Shown: positions 61,865 through 64,000 of the stretch, in pieces
Layout: each line of letters opens with the position of its first letter
How positions within the stretch are numbered: the first letter of the stretch is position 1
Assembly (NCBI RefSeq): GCF_001556045.1
Contig: NZ_LSIC01000014.1
Coordinates: 4,790-68,789 of the forward strand
Direction: 5' to 3'
DNA length: 64,000 nt
Source of the DNA: Bradyrhizobium sp. CCH5-F6
GTDB taxonomy: Bacteria > Pseudomonadota > Alphaproteobacteria > Rhizobiales > Xanthobacteraceae
Made by a program: the position numbers and the translations under genes
Notes under the pieces: generated by a model
Database searches by the model: none
What the model was told of the DNA's origin: nothing
The model's input: the letters and a program-made list of their open reading frames with translations, nothing else

Positions 61865-62703
61865 ACCGAGTGTGTGGCAAACTCCGTCGGCGTCCGCCCG
61901 GTCACCTGCCGGAACGCGGCCGAAAACGCCGGCACGCTGGCGTAGCCGAGCTGGGTGGCGAGTTGCTTCACCGACATGCTGGCATCCGTCGATATCAGCT
62001 GGATCGCGGAAGCGATCCGCGCGCGCTGGCACCAGCTCTTGAAGCTCAGCTGCGTCTCGCTCGAGAACAGCCGCGACAGCGTGCGCGCCGAGGTTCCGAC
62101 CTCGCGCGCCAGCGTGTCGATGTCATGCAGGCCGGTAGGGTCGTCGAGCACGATCAACGCGGCGCGGCGGCAGCGCGGCTCGCGGGGCAGCGGCACGAAG
62201 GTCGCGGAATCCTCGGCCTGGTGCAATTCCAGCATCACCAGGCGCACCAGCAGCTCGGTGCGCTCCTCGGTATTGCGCGCGTCGAACAGCGCGAGGATCG
62301 CCTGATTGAGCAATGGCGACACCCGCACCACGAACTCCCTGGTCAGGCCGTCATAGCGCGGCTGCCGCCTCAGCCAGGGCAGGTCGAAATACAGCGTCCG
62401 CATCTCGATGTCGGCGAGCAGGTCGATGGCATGCTCGAGCCCGGCCGGGACCCAGACCGCGCGGTCCGGCGGCACCAGCCAGCGTCCCCCGGGCGTCGTC
62501 ACCTGCATCGTGCCCTTGGCGGCATAGATCAGCTGCGCCTCGCGGTGCAGGTGCGGCTCGATCCGCATTCCCCTGGGATAATCGCGGGCGACCAGGTGCA
62601 CGCCCGCGGGCGAGCGGTGATTGCTCCGGACCTCCCGCAGGATTGGCGTTTCCAAGATTGGCGTTTCCAAGATTGGCCTTTTCAAGACAGTCATTGGCAG
62701 CAT
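61813..62703 (-). CDS. AraC family transcriptional regulator
   Basis: A 296-aa regulator: an N-terminal cupin-like sensor (YPRGMRIEPHLHREAQLIYAAKGTMQV) and a C-terminal double helix-turn-helix (IDTLAREVGTSARTLSRLFSSET, VKQLATQLGYASVPAFSAAFRQVTGRTPTEFA). Two oddities: near the N-terminus a 15-base tandem repeat gives PILETPILETPIL, and the C-terminal tail from about THSVSS to the stop is encoded inside a palindromic repeat. It is divergent from an MFS transporter, its likely target. The start is ATG 62703 or 62694; neither has a strong Shine-Dalgarno. Confidence 0.9.
   Translation of the reverse strand: MLPMTVLKRPILETPILETPILREVRSNHRSPAGVHLVARDYPRGMRIEPHLHREAQLIYAAKGTMQVTTPGGRWLVPPDRAVWVPAGLEHAIDLLADIEMRTLYFDLPWLRRQPRYDGLTREFVVRVSPLLNQAILALFDARNTEERTELLVRLVMLELHQAEDSATFVPLPREPRCRRAALIVLDDPTGLHDIDTLAREVGTSARTLSRLFSSETQLSFKSWCQRARIASAIQLISTDASMSVKQLATQLGYASVPAFSAAFRQVTGRTPTEFATHSVSSPGLTGRPSTPRRLS
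62641..62685. repeat. 15-bp tandem repeat in the AraC coding sequence
   Basis: Two exact copies of gattggcgtttccaa (62641-62655, 62656-62670) and one diverged copy (gattggccttttcaa, 62671-62685) lie end to end. The unit is a multiple of three, so copy-number changes would stay in frame and add or remove a P-I-L-E-T block. Confidence 0.85.
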
Positions 62704-62753
62704 CCCGTCATGGGCACGACATATAACTCATTTCGGAGCAGGAGAGGATTCGC

Positions 62754-63926
62754 ATGAACAGCCCCAGCCGGGTGATCGGTTTCGTCAACGCAGGCCATTT
62801 CATCGACCATTATTCGATGCTGATCTTCGCCGCCGCCGTGATCATCATGGGCCCGGCGCTCGGCATGGCCTATTCGGAACTCTTGCCTTACGCGACGCCG
62901 GGCTTCGTCGCCTTCGGCGCGGGCTCGCTGCTCACCGGCTGGCTGGGGGACCGCTGGAGCCGCCGCCACATGATGCTGATCTTCTTCATCGGCATCGGCG
63001 CCTCCATGATTGCGGTCGGCCTGGTGCAGACCCCTGCGCAGCTCGGTGCCGCGCTGCTCGCGATCGGCATTTTCGCCTCGATCTACCATCCGGTCGGCAC
63101 CGCGATGATCGTGTCCTATGCCGACCGGCTCGGCCGCGAGATGGGCATCAACGGCGTCTGGGGCAATCTCGGCGTCGCCTCCTCAGCCCTGGTCACCGGC
63201 GTGATAGGCCAGTATTTCGGCTGGCGCTTTGCCTTCATCGTCCCCGGCGTGGTCACGATCCTGATCGGCATCGCTTTTGCGTCGATGGTCGTGCACGAGG
63301 ACCGCAAGGGCTCGAAACAGGCGGCGGCCCAGGCGCGCGTCGCCAGGCAGGACATGTGGCGCGTGATCCTGGCGCTGCTGATCGTCGTGATCGCGATCTC
63401 CACGACCTTCAACGCCGTCACCGTCGCGCTGCCGAAGCTGTTTGCCGAGCGGCTCGCGGACTTGACCAGCAGCCCGGCGCTGCTCGGCGTCATCGCCGCC
63501 TGCGTCTACGTGTTCGGCGCGATGACCCAGTACACGATCGGCCGGCTGCTCGACCGCTATTCGCTGAAGACGGTGGCGCTGCCGCTGTCCTTCATGCTGG
63601 CGCCGTTCCTGTATCTGGCCGCGAGCCTGAACAATCTGCCGCTAATCCTGGTGTCGATCGGCATTGTCATGGGCGCGTTCGGGCAGGTCACGGTCAACGA
63701 TGCCATGGTCGGCAAGTACACCACCGAGGAATGGCGCTCGCGCGCCTATGCCGTGCGCTATTTCGTCGGCTTCACCGCGGCCGGCGCGTCGGTCGGGCTG
63801 GTCGCCTGGCTCTACGAGCAGGGCGGCTTCGTCACCATGCTGCACGCCTTCGCCGGCCTCTGCCTGCTCGCGATCGCCGCCGCGATCATCCTGCCGCGGG
63901 AGATCCGGACGCCGCAGGCGGTGTGA
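62754..63926 (+). CDS. MFS transporter
   Basis: A 390-aa major facilitator with 12 predicted membrane helices. The loop 2-3 motif GWLGDRWSRRHMM fits the MFS A-motif, GIFASIYHPVGTAMIVSYADR lies in helix 4-5, and helices 7-12 start at about residue 202 (MWRVILALLIVVIAISTTFNAVTVALP). HFIDHYSMLIF in helix 1 is seen in a fosmidomycin-resistance-like/MFS-1 subgroup. The substrate is unknown. It is divergent from the AraC regulator with 50 bases between starts, so it is probably controlled by it. Confidence 0.9.
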   Translation: MNSPSRVIGFVNAGHFIDHYSMLIFAAAVIIMGPALGMAYSELLPYATPGFVAFGAGSLLTGWLGDRWSRRHMMLIFFIGIGASMIAVGLVQTPAQLGAALLAIGIFASIYHPVGTAMIVSYADRLGREMGINGVWGNLGVASSALVTGVIGQYFGWRFAFIVPGVVTILIGIAFASMVVHEDRKGSKQAAAQARVARQDMWRVILALLIVVIAISTTFNAVTVALPKLFAERLADLTSSPALLGVIAACVYVFGAMTQYTIGRLLDRYSLKTVALPLSFMLAPFLYLAASLNNLPLILVSIGIVMGAFGQVTVNDAMVGKYTTEEWRSRAYAVRYFVGFTAAGASVGLVAWLYEQGGFVTMLHAFAGLCLLAIAAAIILPREIRTPQAV

Positions 63927-63946
63927 GGCCGTCACTCTCTCCACTC

Positions 63947-64000
63947 GTCATTGCGAGCGCAGCGAAGCAATCCAGAATCTTTCCGCGGAGGGACTCTGGA
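63947..64000. repeat. gtcattgcgag palindromic repeat, cut by the window end
   Basis: The left 54 bases of another copy (gtcattgcgagcgcagcgaag onward) run off the right edge. It follows the MFS gene by 20 bases. Confidence 0.75.

Noticed and set aside
1..64000. tRNA, rRNA, CRISPR arrays, prophage or insertion-sequence transposases
   Set aside because: None seen on either strand. The regular repeats are short palindromic intergenic elements without spacers or cas genes.

Overview
The window looks like a chromosomal stretch from a Bradyrhizobium-type alphaproteobacterium (Rhizobiales). The grounds are very high GC with strongly GC-biased third codon positions, many short palindromic repeats of the kind scattered through Bradyrhizobium genomes (opening with gtcattgcgagcg and closing with cgcaatgac), and a D-tartrate dehydratase whose key residues fall at the positions I recall for the Bradyrhizobium enzyme. 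I see no rRNA, tRNA, CRISPR array, prophage or complete insertion sequence.

Layout. 1-3.7 kb: end of a kdp potassium-transport operon (kdpC tail, kdpD, kdpE). 3.8-7.5 kb: divergent NHEJ pair, ku and ligD; ligD carries a frameshift. 7.6-8.3 kb: a 54-aa DUF3309 membrane peptide and a PHA-granule-associated protein. 8.3-26.2 kb: a large trehalose/alpha-glucan island. On the minus strand lie a GlgE-family protein, a TreS-maltokinase fusion, glgB, glgX, treZ and treY with overlapping or near-abutting ends; malQ and a GH15 glucoamylase/trehalase face the other way. 26.3-33.9 kb: a HAD phosphatase, then a minus-strand pentose-phosphate operon (tal-pgi fusion, gnd, zwf, pgl, gluconokinase). 34.2-40 kb: a small membrane protein and the stress operon prkA-yeaH-spoVR. 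40.2-43 kb: a minus-strand ArsR-SRPBCC-membrane protein-DUF1801 operon with two palindromic operators, then two exported proteins. 43.3-45.3 kb: a class III cyclase fused to a periplasmic sulfatase-modifying-factor-like domain, and a DUF4399 protein. 45.3-50.1 kb: a 2-oxoacid:ferredoxin oxidoreductase (korA, korB) with an FAD/Fe-S GltD-like partner. 50.4-55.5 kb: the PQQ operon pqqA-B-C-D-E, followed by a proline iminopeptidase and a conserved hypothetical. 55.7-64 kb: single genes separated by palindromic repeats (DUF6894, amidase, glutathione peroxidase, DUF3297, D-tartrate dehydratase, a GIY-YIG nuclease, malonyl-CoA decarboxylase, an AraC regulator and a divergent MFS transporter).

How it fits together. 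Several modules (NHEJ repair, trehalose/glucan metabolism, DUF3309, prkA-yeaH-spoVR) have upstream sequences resembling the alphaproteobacterial general stress response (sigma EcfG) promoter, GGAAC-N16/17-CGTT with at least the final TT kept. Two of these are divergent pairs built on palindromes, which suggests that much of the first 40 kb is one stress-controlled neighbourhood.

The most unusual points are: (1) a GlgE-family protein that lacks the invariant GH13 arginine, the acid/base glutamate and the maltose-1-phosphate loop, although it sits beside a TreS-maltokinase fusion that should make maltose-1-phosphate; (2) a GIY-YIG nuclease gene bracketed by two near-identical direct copies of an 85-bp palindromic repeat; (3) interlocked divergent promoters between ku and ligD; (4) a ligD frameshift explained by loss of one copy of a 5-bp tandem repeat; and (5) an AraC regulator whose C-terminus is encoded by a palindromic repeat.
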